Below, one piece after another: positions 48,714-57,105 of a DNA stretch of 64,000 nt (positions are counted from its first letter, which is position 1; each line of letters starts with the position of its first letter). This stretch comes from Bacteroides zhangwenhongii (GTDB taxonomy: Bacteria; Bacteroidota; Bacteroidia; Bacteroidales; Bacteroidaceae). The position numbers and the translations under genes were made by a program. Below the pieces are notes generated by a model. That model was given only the letters and a program-made list of their open reading frames with translations, was not told the origin of the DNA and did no database searches. Location: the NCBI RefSeq assembly GCF_009193325.2, contig NZ_CP059856.1, positions 3,534,001 to 3,598,000 on the forward strand, read 5' to 3'.

Positions 48714-49795
48714 AAATATACTATTATCACACACGCCCCATACAAGAAGCATTGGACGAATGGAAGAACCATTTACACCCCGGACATATATTATATGGGC
48801 TCACTCATTTCAGTAAACACGGTATTCACCCGATACTCCACCATTACCGTCATTTCGCATCCCGTATACGGTTCTCACTCTACAATTTCTTTGAAATCAT
48901 ACGTTGCAAAGAACCGTACGACCTTTTGTATGGTACCTCCTTTTACGGACTAGAGCTTATTATCTTCTTACGTGCGTTCGGATTGTATCGCAAACCCATT
49001 GCTATCTGGCACCATCAAGCCGTAGTCCGAAACTCCAACAAACTGAAGAATTTGATTTCCCGCTTTTATTACAGAGGTATCGATAAAATGTTCTTTTTCA
49101 GTCAGACGTTAATTGAGGACTCTTTAAAATCAGGCAAAGTCAACGCCGGTCAGTTGCACCTTATACATTGGGGAGCCGACCTTGATTTCTATGACTATCT
49201 GAAACAGCACCTTCCAGCCGCAAACGAAGAAGAACCGGAAAAGACGTTTATCACTACCGGGAAAGAGAATCGTGACTTCACCACCTTGTTAAAAGCATTT
49301 GCCGAAACAGGGTTTCCCCTCGATGTGTTTACCACACCTGCCGCCGGAGACAAGAACTATGAGCTTTTACTAAAAAAATATATACCATATACCAACATAC
49401 GGATACATTTCACGGGCGGTATCATCCCACACAAGCTCGCCACAGAAGTAGCACATTCAAAAGTAGTAGTCATCTGCTGCCTTGACACCCCCTACACCGT
49501 GGGACTCACCACACTGGTAGAAGCTTTTGCATTAGGACTCCCGGTGATTTGCTCACGTAATCCTAAATTTCAAATGGACATCGAAAAAGAAGGAGCAGGT
49601 ATCTATGTAGACTATAATGATACGGAAGGATGGAAACAAGCCATCCGTTACCTCTACACCCATCCTGAAGAAGCACAGCAAATGGGAGCCAACGGTCGGA
49701 AACTGGCAGAACGGGAATATAATTTAGAACATTACAGCCGCGAATTATCGCAAATCTTAACTACTACGGTAAAAACTTATCGCAAGCAACCATAG
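48710..49795 (+). CDS. GT4-family glycosyltransferase
   Basis: 361 residues with GT-B layout. The C-terminal domain carries FITTGKENRDFTTLLKAF, VVVICCLDTPYTVGLTTLVEAFALGLPVICS and GAGIYVDYNDTEGWKQAI, the usual donor-binding elements of family 4. The N-terminal half contains KPIAIWHHQAVV. It ends 36 bp before the next gene, where a possible -7 box TACATTTG occurs at 49813-49820, only 12 nt from the next ATG, so I do not rely on it. Confidence 0.87.
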   Translation: MKIYYYHTRPIQEALDEWKNHLHPGHILYGLTHFSKHGIHPILHHYRHFASRIRFSLYNFFEIIRCKEPYDLLYGTSFYGLELIIFLRAFGLYRKPIAIWHHQAVVRNSNKLKNLISRFYYRGIDKMFFFSQTLIEDSLKSGKVNAGQLHLIHWGADLDFYDYLKQHLPAANEEEPEKTFITTGKENRDFTTLLKAFAETGFPLDVFTTPAAGDKNYELLLKKYIPYTNIRIHFTGGIIPHKLATEVAHSKVVVICCLDTPYTVGLTTLVEAFALGLPVICSRNPKFQMDIEKEGAGIYVDYNDTEGWKQAIRYLYTHPEEAQQMGANGRKLAEREYNLEHYSRELSQILTTTVKTYRKQP

Positions 49796-49831
49796 ATTTG
49801 CAACGAAAAGCGTACATTTGCATAAACTTTT

Positions 49832-51103
49832 ATGCGCATGAGAGTACTAATCATCAATACTTCCGAACGAATGGGCGGTGCGGCTATCGCAGCAAACCGT
49901 CTGATGGAATCGCTCAACGGTGCCGGAATAGACACCGGGATGTTGGTACTGCACAAAACGAGCCACTCCGATAAAGTACATACCGTCGGTAAGTCTTGGC
50001 AAAGAAAGTTCACGTTTATCTGGGAACGTCTCATTATTTGGGCAAATAATCTTTTCAGCCGGAAGAATCTTTTTAGGGTATCCATTGCCAATACGGGGTT
50101 CGATGTCACCCGGCTTCCGTTTTTCAAAGAGGCAGATATCATTCACTTGCATTGGATCAATCAGGGCATGCTGTCCTTGCACAATATTCAACAAGTCATC
50201 ACCTCCGGCAAACCTGTTGTCTGGACGATGCACGACATGTGGGAATGTACCTCCATCTGCCATTATTCCTACTCTTGCGAATCATTCAAAAACGAATGCG
50301 GAAACTGCCACTTTCTCCGTTTTCCCGGGAACAACGACTTGTCTCACCGCGTCTTCAAGAAAAAACAGAGCATACTCTCTCCGGCAAGAATAAATATCGT
50401 TACAGTAAGTAATTGGCTCGCCTCACAAGTACGCCAAAGCACACTACTCAAAGGCAAGCCGGTCACAGTGATACCGAACACGCTCTCACTGAACAACTTC
50501 CGGATACTTAATAAAGTAGAATGCCGACAAGCATTATCTCTTCCTGACAAACGGATTATCGTGTTCGGGGCTGCCCGTATTGATGATCCGATAAAAGGAT
50601 TCCCAACGTTGATGGAGGCCATTCGCCTTTTAATCCGACGAAAAGACTTCCGGAGTGAAGAGTTGCATCTCATATTCTTCGGAAAGACCAAATACCCCCA
50701 ACAGATTCTTCCGTTGATTCCTGTCAGTTACACCGACATGGGCTGGGTAAGCCAAGCGGAGGAGCTTTCTCAAATCTATTCGGCAGCCGATGTCGCAGTG
50801 TCCGCCTCGCTCTACGAAACCTTCGGGCAAACACTGATTGAAGCCCAATCTTGCGGTTGCCTGCCTGTTTCGTTCGGCAACAGCGGGCAAGCAGACATCA
50901 TCCGCCATAAAGAGAATGGATACTTGGCTGACTATCAGTCGGCGGAAAGTCTGGCCGACGGAATAAAATGGGGACTTACCGAAGGGAAAGAACGGGTGTC
51001 ACCGGAAACAATGAGAAACGAAGTAATGACTAAATATTCGGGCAAGGTAGTAGCCGGACAATATATCAATCTGTATACAAACCTGCTGGCAAGCAAACTT
51101 TAG
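49832..51103 (+). CDS. GT4-family glycosyltransferase (tandem copy 1)
   Basis: 423 residues (421 if the third codon, also ATG at 49838, is used). GT-B: N-terminus RVLIINTSERMGGAAIAANRLMESL with the glycine-rich loop, HLHWINQGMLSL, VVWTMHDMWECTSICHYSYSC; C-terminus VFGAARIDDPIKGFPTLMEAI and AADVAVSASLYETFGQTLIEAQSCGCLPVSFGNSG. The Cys-rich segment (CxxxCHYSYSCESFKNECGNC) is typical of Bacteroides GT4 enzymes of this kind. It is homologous along its whole length to the next gene. Confidence 0.9.
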   Translation: MRMRVLIINTSERMGGAAIAANRLMESLNGAGIDTGMLVLHKTSHSDKVHTVGKSWQRKFTFIWERLIIWANNLFSRKNLFRVSIANTGFDVTRLPFFKEADIIHLHWINQGMLSLHNIQQVITSGKPVVWTMHDMWECTSICHYSYSCESFKNECGNCHFLRFPGNNDLSHRVFKKKQSILSPARINIVTVSNWLASQVRQSTLLKGKPVTVIPNTLSLNNFRILNKVECRQALSLPDKRIIVFGAARIDDPIKGFPTLMEAIRLLIRRKDFRSEELHLIFFGKTKYPQQILPLIPVSYTDMGWVSQAEELSQIYSAADVAVSASLYETFGQTLIEAQSCGCLPVSFGNSGQADIIRHKENGYLADYQSAESLADGIKWGLTEGKERVSPETMRNEVMTKYSGKVVAGQYINLYTNLLASKL

Positions 51104-51106
51104 AAA

Positions 51107-52372
51107 ATGAGAATACTGATTATTAATACTTCTGAGAAGATGGGCGGTCCGGCCGTTGCGGCAAGCCGTCTGATGGAATCGCTGAAAAACAACGGTATCA
51201 AAGCTAAAATGTTGGTACGTGACAAACAGACCGACCAGATTAGTGTTGTCGGGTTGAACAGAAGCTGGTTGCAAGTATGGAAATTCATGTGGGAACGTCT
51301 TGTCATCTGGAGTGCCAACCGTTTTCACCGGAATCATATGTTTGATGTAGATATAGCGAATACCGGCACGGACATTACGTCACTTCCGGAGTTCCGTCAG
51401 GCGGATGTCATCCACCTTCACTGGGTCAATCAGGGAATGCTCTCATTGAAAGATATCCGAAAGATATTGTCATCCGGCAAGCCTGTAGTATGGACAATGC
51501 ATGATATGTGGCCTTGTACCGGTATCTGCCACTATGCACGGGAATGTACCAAATACCGGAAGGAATGCCATCACTGCCCCTATATATATAAGGAAGGAGG
51601 CCGGAAGGATCTGTCATATCGCACTTTCCGCAACAAACAAGAACTTTATGCTCATGCCCCGATTCATTTCGTCACTTGCAGTCATTGGCTGAAAGAACAA
51701 GCACAAAGTAGTGCATTGCTTGCAGGAAAAGAGATTGTCAATATTCCGAACGCCATTAACACGAATCTCTTCAAACCACAAAAGAAGGAGGAGGCACGTA
51801 CGAAATGTATGTTGCCGCAAAACAAAAAACTAATTCTGTTCGGTTCGGTAAAGATTACCGATAAGCGGAAAGGAGTCGAATATTTAATTGAGTCCTGCAA
51901 AATGCTGGCAGAAAAACATCCGGAATGGAAAGATTCATTGGAGGTAGTTGCGTTCGGCAACCAATCCCAACAGTTACAGGCTCTGCTTCCCTTTCGTGTA
52001 CACTCACTTCCTTACATCAAGAATGAGCATGAATTAGTGAATATATACAACTCAGTAGATATTTTCGCCATCCCGTCGCTGGAAGAGAATCTGCCTAACA
52101 TGATTATGGAAGCGATGGCATGCGGAGTGCCGTGCGTAGGATTCAATGTAGGCGGCATTCCCGAAATGATAGACCATCTGCACAATGGCTACGTGGCACA
52201 ATACAAGTCTTCGGAAGATTTTGCCAACGGTATTCACTGGATATTGACAGAACCGGAATACAGCGAACTCTCAGAACAAGCCCGCCGCAAGGTATTGGGT
52301 AACTATTCGGAGAGTATCGTTGCCAAAAGATATACGGATATCTATAACAAAATAACAGGAAAATATGCATAG
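51107..52372 (+). CDS. GT4-family glycosyltransferase (tandem copy 2)
   Basis: 421 residues. Same architecture as the preceding gene: RILIINTSEKMGGPAVAASRLMESL, HLHWVNQGMLSL, VVWTMHDMWPCTGICHYARECTKY with the same Cys pattern, then ILFGSVKITDKRKGVEYLIE and VDIFAIPSLEENLPNMIMEAMACGVPCVGFNVGGIPE. The donor-site segments differ (LEENLPNMIMEAM against LYETFGQTLIEAQ), so the two copies probably add different sugars or use different acceptors. It overlaps the next gene by 8 bp. Confidence 0.9.
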   Translation: MRILIINTSEKMGGPAVAASRLMESLKNNGIKAKMLVRDKQTDQISVVGLNRSWLQVWKFMWERLVIWSANRFHRNHMFDVDIANTGTDITSLPEFRQADVIHLHWVNQGMLSLKDIRKILSSGKPVVWTMHDMWPCTGICHYARECTKYRKECHHCPYIYKEGGRKDLSYRTFRNKQELYAHAPIHFVTCSHWLKEQAQSSALLAGKEIVNIPNAINTNLFKPQKKEEARTKCMLPQNKKLILFGSVKITDKRKGVEYLIESCKMLAEKHPEWKDSLEVVAFGNQSQQLQALLPFRVHSLPYIKNEHELVNIYNSVDIFAIPSLEENLPNMIMEAMACGVPCVGFNVGGIPEMIDHLHNGYVAQYKSSEDFANGIHWILTEPEYSELSEQARRKVLGNYSESIVAKRYTDIYNKITGKYA

Positions 52373-53114
52373 CGTCCATCCCACTCCGAAATTCTCAATC
52401 ATCACGGTAACATACAACGCCGAGAAGGTATTGGAGGACACCATTCTAAGTGTCATCTCACAAACCTATCATCACGTCGAATATATTATCGTAGACGGGG
52501 GATCTGAAGATAAGACCTTATCTATCATCGACCGGTACCGTTCGCGGATACACACTGTCGTCAGCGAGCCGGACAAAGGATTATACGACGCCATGAATAA
52601 AGGAATCTCTCTTGCCACCGGTGATTACCTTTGCTTTCTGAACGCAGGCGACTGCTTCCACGAAGATAATACATTACAGCAAATGATACATACCATCATC
52701 GGCAACGAACTTCCTGATGTACTTTATGGAGAAACAGCCATCGTAGACAAGAACGGTCATTTCCTACGTATGCGCAGGCTATCCGCTCCGGAGACTTTAA
52801 CGTGGAAAAGCTTTAAACAAGGGATGTTGGTCTGCCATCAGGCATTCTTCCCCCGCCACACGTTGGTAGAGCCGTATGATTTGCAGTACCGTTTCTCCGC
52901 TGACTTCGACTGGTGCATCCGCATCATGAAAAAAGCACGTACTTTGCACAACACTCACCTGACAATCATCGACTATCTGGACGAGGGCATGACCACCCGG
53001 AACCGGAAAGCATCCCTCAAAGAGAGATTCCGCATTATGGCAAAGCATTATGGATGGAGCAGTACCACGATACATCATGCATGGTTTGTGTTCCGAGCGG
53101 TTATCCATCGGTAG
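52365..53114 (+). CDS. GT2-family glycosyltransferase (WcaA/colanic-acid type)
   Basis: 249 residues. FSIITVTYNAEKVLEDTILSVI, YIIVDGGSEDKT, SEPDKGLYDAMNKGISLATGDY and LNAGDCF are signature segments of the WcaA-like branch of GT2. Its start overlaps the end of the preceding GT4 by 8 bp. Last gene of the cluster; it converges on the SGNH hydrolase gene with a 1-bp gap. Confidence 0.92.
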   Translation: MHSVHPTPKFSIITVTYNAEKVLEDTILSVISQTYHHVEYIIVDGGSEDKTLSIIDRYRSRIHTVVSEPDKGLYDAMNKGISLATGDYLCFLNAGDCFHEDNTLQQMIHTIIGNELPDVLYGETAIVDKNGHFLRMRRLSAPETLTWKSFKQGMLVCHQAFFPRHTLVEPYDLQYRFSADFDWCIRIMKKARTLHNTHLTIIDYLDEGMTTRNRKASLKERFRIMAKHYGWSSTTIHHAWFVFRAVIHR

Positions 53115-53115
53115 C

Positions 53116-53982
53116 CTAAAGCATAACAGGCAACGCAAGCAACTGATACATCAGCGTTCGTGCCATGCGTATCTGTCCTTTCGTGCTGGGATGCAAACGG
53201 TCATATCCCGCATCGTAGAAATAAATCAGTTGTTCTTCCACCATCGGATTCAATCCGGTCACCGCATTAAGATCAATCACGGGGACTCCCCACACATTGC
53301 CGGCCTCTTTAACAGCCTGCACGTAGGCATCCACATATTCGCCACAACTGTTCTGGTAGTTTTCATCCGGTTGCACATTCGTTTCTCCAAAATTGGCCAG
53401 TGAACGGTGCAACGGGGTCAACAACACAATCTGCTTGTCCGGGAAGAGTTGTTTCAGTCTATTGATTCCTATGTTGATACGTCCCTTATACGTGCTTCCA
53501 TCCATTATAGGAGTACGTTTCTTACGGGTTTCCAGCTTTTGGGTTTGTCCACGGGCTGCCATCACTTGTTCTTCTGTTTCCATAAACCATTCTCCAATAG
53601 GTACACCGCCATTAAAATCATTCGTACCCATCAAAATCACGATAGCATCTACTTCTCCGCCGTGTTCTTTCTTCAGTTGCTCGGCTTGCCGGGGCACATC
53701 ATTCCATTGCCTGCCACTGATACCATATACATAAGGAGTGATTCCCAGCCATTCCTGCAGAAAATCCCAGTATTTCTTTATCTTGTCACCATAACAGTTG
53801 GGATCTGTAATAGAGTCTCCCAAATATCCCACTCTTTTTCCTTGCCACGGGTGCCGTATGCATCCATTATTCGTTTCAACAGAGTTTGCCACTTTAGAAG
53901 ATTGATTCTGTCCGCACAGAAAAGAGGAACAGAAAAACAGGAGGATACATGTGAGTAATAATTTGCTTTTCATCGGTATCAT
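53116..53982 (-). CDS. Secreted SGNH/GDSL-type hydrolase
   Basis: 288 residues with a signal peptide (Met1 or Met4 start). Catalytic residues of the SGNH fold are visible: Ser57 in GDSIT, Gly90-type oxyanion glycine in YGISG, Asn121 in GTND, and Asp261/His264 in DRLHPS. Members deacetylate or de-esterify glycans or lipids. The location next to a glycan cluster suggests a carbohydrate esterase, but substrate is not evident. Confidence 0.9.
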   Translation of the reverse strand: MIPMKSKLLLTCILLFFCSSFLCGQNQSSKVANSVETNNGCIRHPWQGKRVGYLGDSITDPNCYGDKIKKYWDFLQEWLGITPYVYGISGRQWNDVPRQAEQLKKEHGGEVDAIVILMGTNDFNGGVPIGEWFMETEEQVMAARGQTQKLETRKKRTPIMDGSTYKGRINIGINRLKQLFPDKQIVLLTPLHRSLANFGETNVQPDENYQNSCGEYVDAYVQAVKEAGNVWGVPVIDLNAVTGLNPMVEEQLIYFYDAGYDRLHPSTKGQIRMARTLMYQLLALPVML

Positions 53983-54015
53983 ACATTAAATGAGAGATTT
54001 GTATTTAATATTCGA

Positions 54016-54023
54016 CAAAAATA
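54016..54023 (-). promoter_or_regulatory. -7 promoter box of the SGNH hydrolase gene
   Basis: Minus-strand TATTTTTG, 34 nt before the first ATG at 53982. Confidence 0.5.
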
Positions 54024-54153
54024 ACTCAAAAAATGTAGTTTCAATCAATTTGGGCGATCAATCTCATCCATACAACCGGATATATAAACATATTCCTATT
54101 TGACTATTCTTGCTAAAATGCAAGTTTACAGTCTTTTTTCAACCAAGTTATCA

Positions 54154-54183
54154 TTGAGTTTTACAGCTAAAACCCTATCTTTG
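54154..54183 (+). promoter_or_regulatory. Promoter of the methyltransferase gene
   Basis: TTG (54154-54156), 19-nt spacer, then TATCTTTG (54176-54183): a full Bacteroidales promoter. It predicts a leader of about 170 nt before the ATG at 54360. The rest of 53983-54153 shows only the minus-strand box at 54016. Confidence 0.68.
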
Positions 54184-54248
54184 CCACAAACTAAAAGAAA
54201 AATTGGATGTTTAACTCATTTTCATTCCATAAGGATTCCGTTCTGTAA

Positions 54249-54282
54249 ATAATCTGTAAACCTTCCCCTCATTACAGATTAT
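54249..54282 (+). promoter_or_regulatory. Leader hairpin upstream of the methyltransferase
   Basis: Perfect 11-bp inverted repeat ATAATCTGTAA / TTACAGATTAT around a 12-nt loop (54260-54271). TCTGTAAA also occurs twice in direct orientation (54242, 54253). No T-run follows, so it is not a standard terminator. Confidence 0.6.
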
Positions 54283-54359
54283 CCCTTATGTTTTCTGACA
54301 TACTCTTGTCAGAGTTACTTTCTATATCTAAATTTTTAAACTACCAAAACATTAAAACA

Positions 54360-55157
54360 ATGAGTAACGATTTTAAATCAATCCACGAATTCGATTTTAC
54401 ACTGATATGTAATTACTTCAAGGCATTAAAACGTCAAGGTCCCGGAAGTCCTGAAGTCACACAAAAAGCCGTAAGCTTCATCAACGAACTGTCCGACAAG
54501 GCACGAATAGCCGACATTGGCTGTGGCACAGGCGGTCAGACAATGGCATTAGCCAACTATACGAAAGGACAAATTACAGGTATCGACCTTTTCCCCGACT
54601 TTATCGAGCTATTCAACAAAAATGCAATAGAAGCCCATTGTGAAGACAGAGTAAAGGGTATCGTCGGCTCCATGGACGCTCTGCCGTTTCAAGAGGAAGA
54701 ACTCGATCTGATCTGGTCCGAAGGCGCTATCTATAACATAGGATTCGAACGCGGTATGAACGAATGGAACAAATTCCTGAAAAAGAACGGATTTATCGCT
54801 GTAACGGAAGCCTCCTGGTTCACCCCTGAACGTCCCTCCGAAATAGAAGACTTCTGGATGGCCAATTACCCGGAAATCGATACGATCCCAAGAAAGATAA
54901 TGCAAATGGAAAAAGCAGGATATATCCCGACAGCCCATTTCATTTTACCGGAAAATTGCTGGACCGAGCATTTCTATGCTCCCCAGCTCCCGGTTCAGGA
55001 AGCTTTCTTAAAGGAATATGCAGGAAATGAAGCAGCCGCAGACCTCATCACCGGACAACGGTATGAAGAGAGCCTATATAATAAGTATAAAGAATACTAC
55101 GGCTACGTATTCTATATAGGACAAAAATCTAATGGGCGAAACGCCTACGGATTATAG
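54360..55157 (+). CDS. Class I SAM-dependent methyltransferase
   Basis: 265 residues, start at [13 protein letters not shown] (54360) rather than the in-frame ATG at 54288, which would add an unlikely hydrophobic stretch lying in the leader. Motif I is ADIGCGTGG (51-59), followed by [13 protein letters not shown] (acidic loop) and [23 protein letters not shown]. This is the Bacteroides family of ubiE-like small-molecule methyltransferases; the substrate is unknown. It has its own promoter and a 170-nt leader with a hairpin. Confidence 0.88.
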   Translation: MSNDFKSIHEFDFTLICNYFKALKRQGPGSPEVTQKAVSFINELSDKARIADIGCGTGGQTMALANYTKGQITGIDLFPDFIELFNKNAIEAHCEDRVKGIVGSMDALPFQEEELDLIWSEGAIYNIGFERGMNEWNKFLKKNGFIAVTEASWFTPERPSEIEDFWMANYPEIDTIPRKIMQMEKAGYIPTAHFILPENCWTEHFYAPQLPVQEAFLKEYAGNEAAADLITGQRYEESLYNKYKEYYGYVFYIGQKSNGRNAYGL

Positions 55158-55198
55158 GAGAGCTTTTGGCAAAGTTCCCTAAAATAGACAAATGGAAT

Positions 55199-55312
55199 AT
55201 GGACTTTGAGGATTGGGAGAAAATATTAAGAATCGAGTGCAGGGACATCTCTGCACTCGAAATATCGGAAGTACTCCGGAACAATCATATTTTTGCCACC
55301 GAACTGGAATAA
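55199..55312 (+). CDS. Possible small ORF or gene remnant (37 aa)
   Basis: Frame MDFEDWEKILRIECRDISAL then EISEVLRNNHIFATELE and stop at 55310-55312. The composition is protein-like, and the same frame extends upstream without a stop through KFPKIDKWN into the end of the methyltransferase gene. It may be the tail of a lost gene or a real small gene. A perfect 10-bp hairpin (55233-55242 with 55251-55260) lies inside it. I do not recognise the family. Confidence 0.35.
   Translation: MDFEDWEKILRIECRDISALEISEVLRNNHIFATELE
55233..55260. terminator. Hairpin between convergent genes, possible bidirectional terminator
   Basis: TCGAGTGCAG, 8-nt loop, CTGCACTCGA: a perfect 10-bp stem between the convergent methyltransferase and sirtuin genes. 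There is no clear T-run on either side, so the role is uncertain. Confidence 0.4.
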
Positions 55313-55332
55313 AACCGGGAAGAGAAAACCTC

Positions 55333-56031
55333 TCAAACTCCCAACAGCTGTTTCAATTCAGCCACTCCTTCAGAAGCTCCCTTCTGAATTACATGTATCG
55401 AACGGGAAGTATGCGTATCTACCGGTTTCGGATCAATCAGATACACCTCTGCTCCTCTCGGTACATAATGAAGCAACCCCGCTGCAGGATATACATTAAG
55501 CGACGTACCGATAATAACGAAAATATCCGCTTTCTCCACATATTGGATGGCTGTTTCAATTTCCGGCACAGCTTCTCCAAACCATACGATAAAAGGTCGC
55601 AATTGAGTGCCGTCGCCTGCCTTGTCCCCCATCTTCACTTCATATTCTTCCGGTTTCAGCTCTTTTATGTAATGGGGATTATGAGGATCTCTACTGGAAC
55701 ACACTTTCGTCAGTTCGCCATGCAGATGAATGATATGGCTGCTCCCGGCACGTTCATGCAAGTTATCGATATTCTGTGTCACCACCGTTACATGGAAGTT
55801 TTTCTCCAGTTCCGCCAACAATTCATGTCCACGGTTCGGCCTTACCTCCAACAGCTGTTTCCGACGCTCATTATAGAAATTAATAACCAAAGCCGGGTCA
55901 CGCTGATAACCTTCAGGAGTAGCCACCTGCTCTACAGGATATTTATCCCACAAACCGCCCGCATCCCGAAATGTACTAATTCCACTCTCGGCGCTCATAC
56001 CCGCACCCGTCAAAACTACCAGATTCTTCAT
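55333..56031 (-). CDS. Sir2-family NAD-dependent protein deacylase (class III-like)
   Basis: 232 residues from ATG at 56031, preceded by a strong AAGGAGGAA ribosome site; an in-frame ATG at 56061 lacks one. Removes acyl groups from lysines using NAD. Motifs: GAGMSAESGISTFRD (NAD site), QNIDNLHERAG, catalytic His104 in HLHGEL. Tyr53-x-x-Arg56 in FYNERR matches the pair that binds negatively charged acyl groups in SIRT5/CobB-type desuccinylases. Only one cysteine (KVCSSRD) lies in the region where many sirtuins have a four-Cys zinc ribbon, so zinc binding is probably lost. Confidence 0.92.
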   Translation of the reverse strand: MKNLVVLTGAGMSAESGISTFRDAGGLWDKYPVEQVATPEGYQRDPALVINFYNERRKQLLEVRPNRGHELLAELEKNFHVTVVTQNIDNLHERAGSSHIIHLHGELTKVCSSRDPHNPHYIKELKPEEYEVKMGDKAGDGTQLRPFIVWFGEAVPEIETAIQYVEKADIFVIIGTSLNVYPAAGLLHYVPRGAEVYLIDPKPVDTHTSRSIHVIQKGASEGVAELKQLLGV

Positions 56032-56062
56032 TACTATTCCTCCTTCTTTTTTAATAGCCACA

Positions 56063-56070
56063 CAAATGTA
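56063..56070 (-). promoter_or_regulatory. -7 promoter box of the sirtuin gene
   Basis: Minus-strand TACATTTG, 32 nt before the ATG at 56031. Confidence 0.55.
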
Positions 56071-56177
56071 ATCAGAATCATCGAATAAACGAAAACTTTC
56101 TTACACTTAATATAATCCGGTTTATACTGAACTTTAAGATGAAAGATATAGATAGTTAACATCAAACATACTAATAT

Positions 56178-56273
56178 TTAATCGTCTGACTATAGTTAAA
56201 CTTTCGTCTGACTATAGTAACTCTTTCGTCTGACTATAGTTAGACGAAAAACAAACTACAGTCAGACGATTAA
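56178..56273. repeat. 22-bp-period direct repeats with an inverted copy
   Basis: TCGTCTGACTATAGT occurs at 56182-56196, 56204-56218 and 56226-56240 (period exactly 22), and inverted with one change at 56255-56269. Copy 1 and the inverted copy extend to 20-bp arms (TTAATCGTCTGACTATAGTT, 19 of 20 matching). Copy 3 is itself a near-palindrome, ending TAGACGA. The cluster lies between the divergent sirtuin and FKBP genes. Apart from promoters, the rest of 56071-56419 shows nothing recognisable. Confidence 0.85.
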
Positions 56274-56419
56274 TTATCTGCATAAACCAACCTAGATAAT
56301 AAGAATAAACCGATTAAATCCTACGAACAAAAAAACTAATTCTTTTGTAAAAAGCGGTTAACTTTCACAGATATAAGAATTTTTAAATACCAAATATTAA
56401 ATCATTCAAATAAAACACG

Positions 56420-56427
56420 TACTTTTG
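56420..56427 (+). promoter_or_regulatory. -7 promoter box of the FKBP operon
   Basis: TACTTTTG (TAnnTTTG), 38 nt before the ATG at 56465. Confidence 0.58.
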
Positions 56428-56464
56428 TGATTCATAAATTTGCAATTGATTGAAGGCTAAAACT

Positions 56465-57085
56465 ATGAAATACGCTTCAATCGCCAACAAAAAACATTAT
56501 ATGGATAAATTCAGTTACTCTATTGGTCTCGGAATCGGCCAAAACTTATCAAGTATGGGAATCGCCAACCTTTCGGTAGACGACTTCGCACAAGCTATCA
56601 AAGATGTATTGGAAGGCAACCAGACGGCTATCAGCCATCAGGAAGCCCGCGAAATAGTAAACAAGTATTTCGAAGAACTGGAAGCTAAAATGGGTGCCGC
56701 CGCTATCGAACAGGGGAAAGCATTCCTTGAGGAAAACAAAAAAAGAGCAGGCGTAGTAACTCTGCCCAGCGGATTGCAATACGAAATAATAAAAGAAGGT
56801 ACAGGCAAAAAGCCTCAGGCTACCGATCAGGTAAAATGCCATTACGAAGGTACTTTGATTGACGGAACACTGTTCGACAGTTCTGTTCAGCGTGGTGAGC
56901 CCGCAGTATTTGGCGTGAACCAGGTAATCCCGGGATGGGTTGAAGCACTGCAACTGATGCCGGAAGGTTCTAAATGGAAACTGTATATTCCGTCTGAACT
57001 GGGTTATGGCGCAAGAGGTGCCGGAGAAATGATTCCTCCTCACAGCACACTCGTATTTGAAGTAGAATTACTCGAAGTATTATAA
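56465..57085 (+). CDS. FKBP-type peptidyl-prolyl cis-trans isomerase (FklB-like, cytoplasmic)
   Basis: 206 residues from ATG 56465; a TTG at 56450 or the ATG at 56501 (MDKFSYSIG, which matches how related proteins usually begin) are alternatives. The N-terminal dimerisation domain is followed by a C-terminal FKBP domain (about 95-206: TDQVKCHYEGTLIDGTLFDSS, GVNQVIPGWVEALQLMP, YIPSELGYGARGAGEMIPPHSTLVFEVELLEV). It assists protein folding by proline isomerisation. No signal peptide, unlike the next gene, which follows after 20 bp. Confidence 0.92.
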   Translation: MKYASIANKKHYMDKFSYSIGLGIGQNLSSMGIANLSVDDFAQAIKDVLEGNQTAISHQEAREIVNKYFEELEAKMGAAAIEQGKAFLEENKKRAGVVTLPSGLQYEIIKEGTGKKPQATDQVKCHYEGTLIDGTLFDSSVQRGEPAVFGVNQVIPGWVEALQLMPEGSKWKLYIPSELGYGARGAGEMIPPHSTLVFEVELLEVL

Positions 57086-57105
57086 ATAAAAAATTTCAAA
57101 GCAAA

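Noticed and set aside
49813-49820. TACATTTG as a promoter for the first tandem GT4 gene
   Set aside because: It would leave a leader of only about 5 nt and lies inside a tightly packed operon; chance match in an AT-rich gap is as likely.
55213-56088. 291-aa plus-strand frame opposite the sirtuin gene
   Set aside because: It mirrors the sirtuin coding sequence and its control region; the composition is not protein-like.
56182-56269. Possible CRISPR array from the regular TCGTCTGACTATAGT repeats
   Set aside because: Only three direct units, with 7-bp gaps instead of spacers, one inverted copy, and no cas genes nearby.
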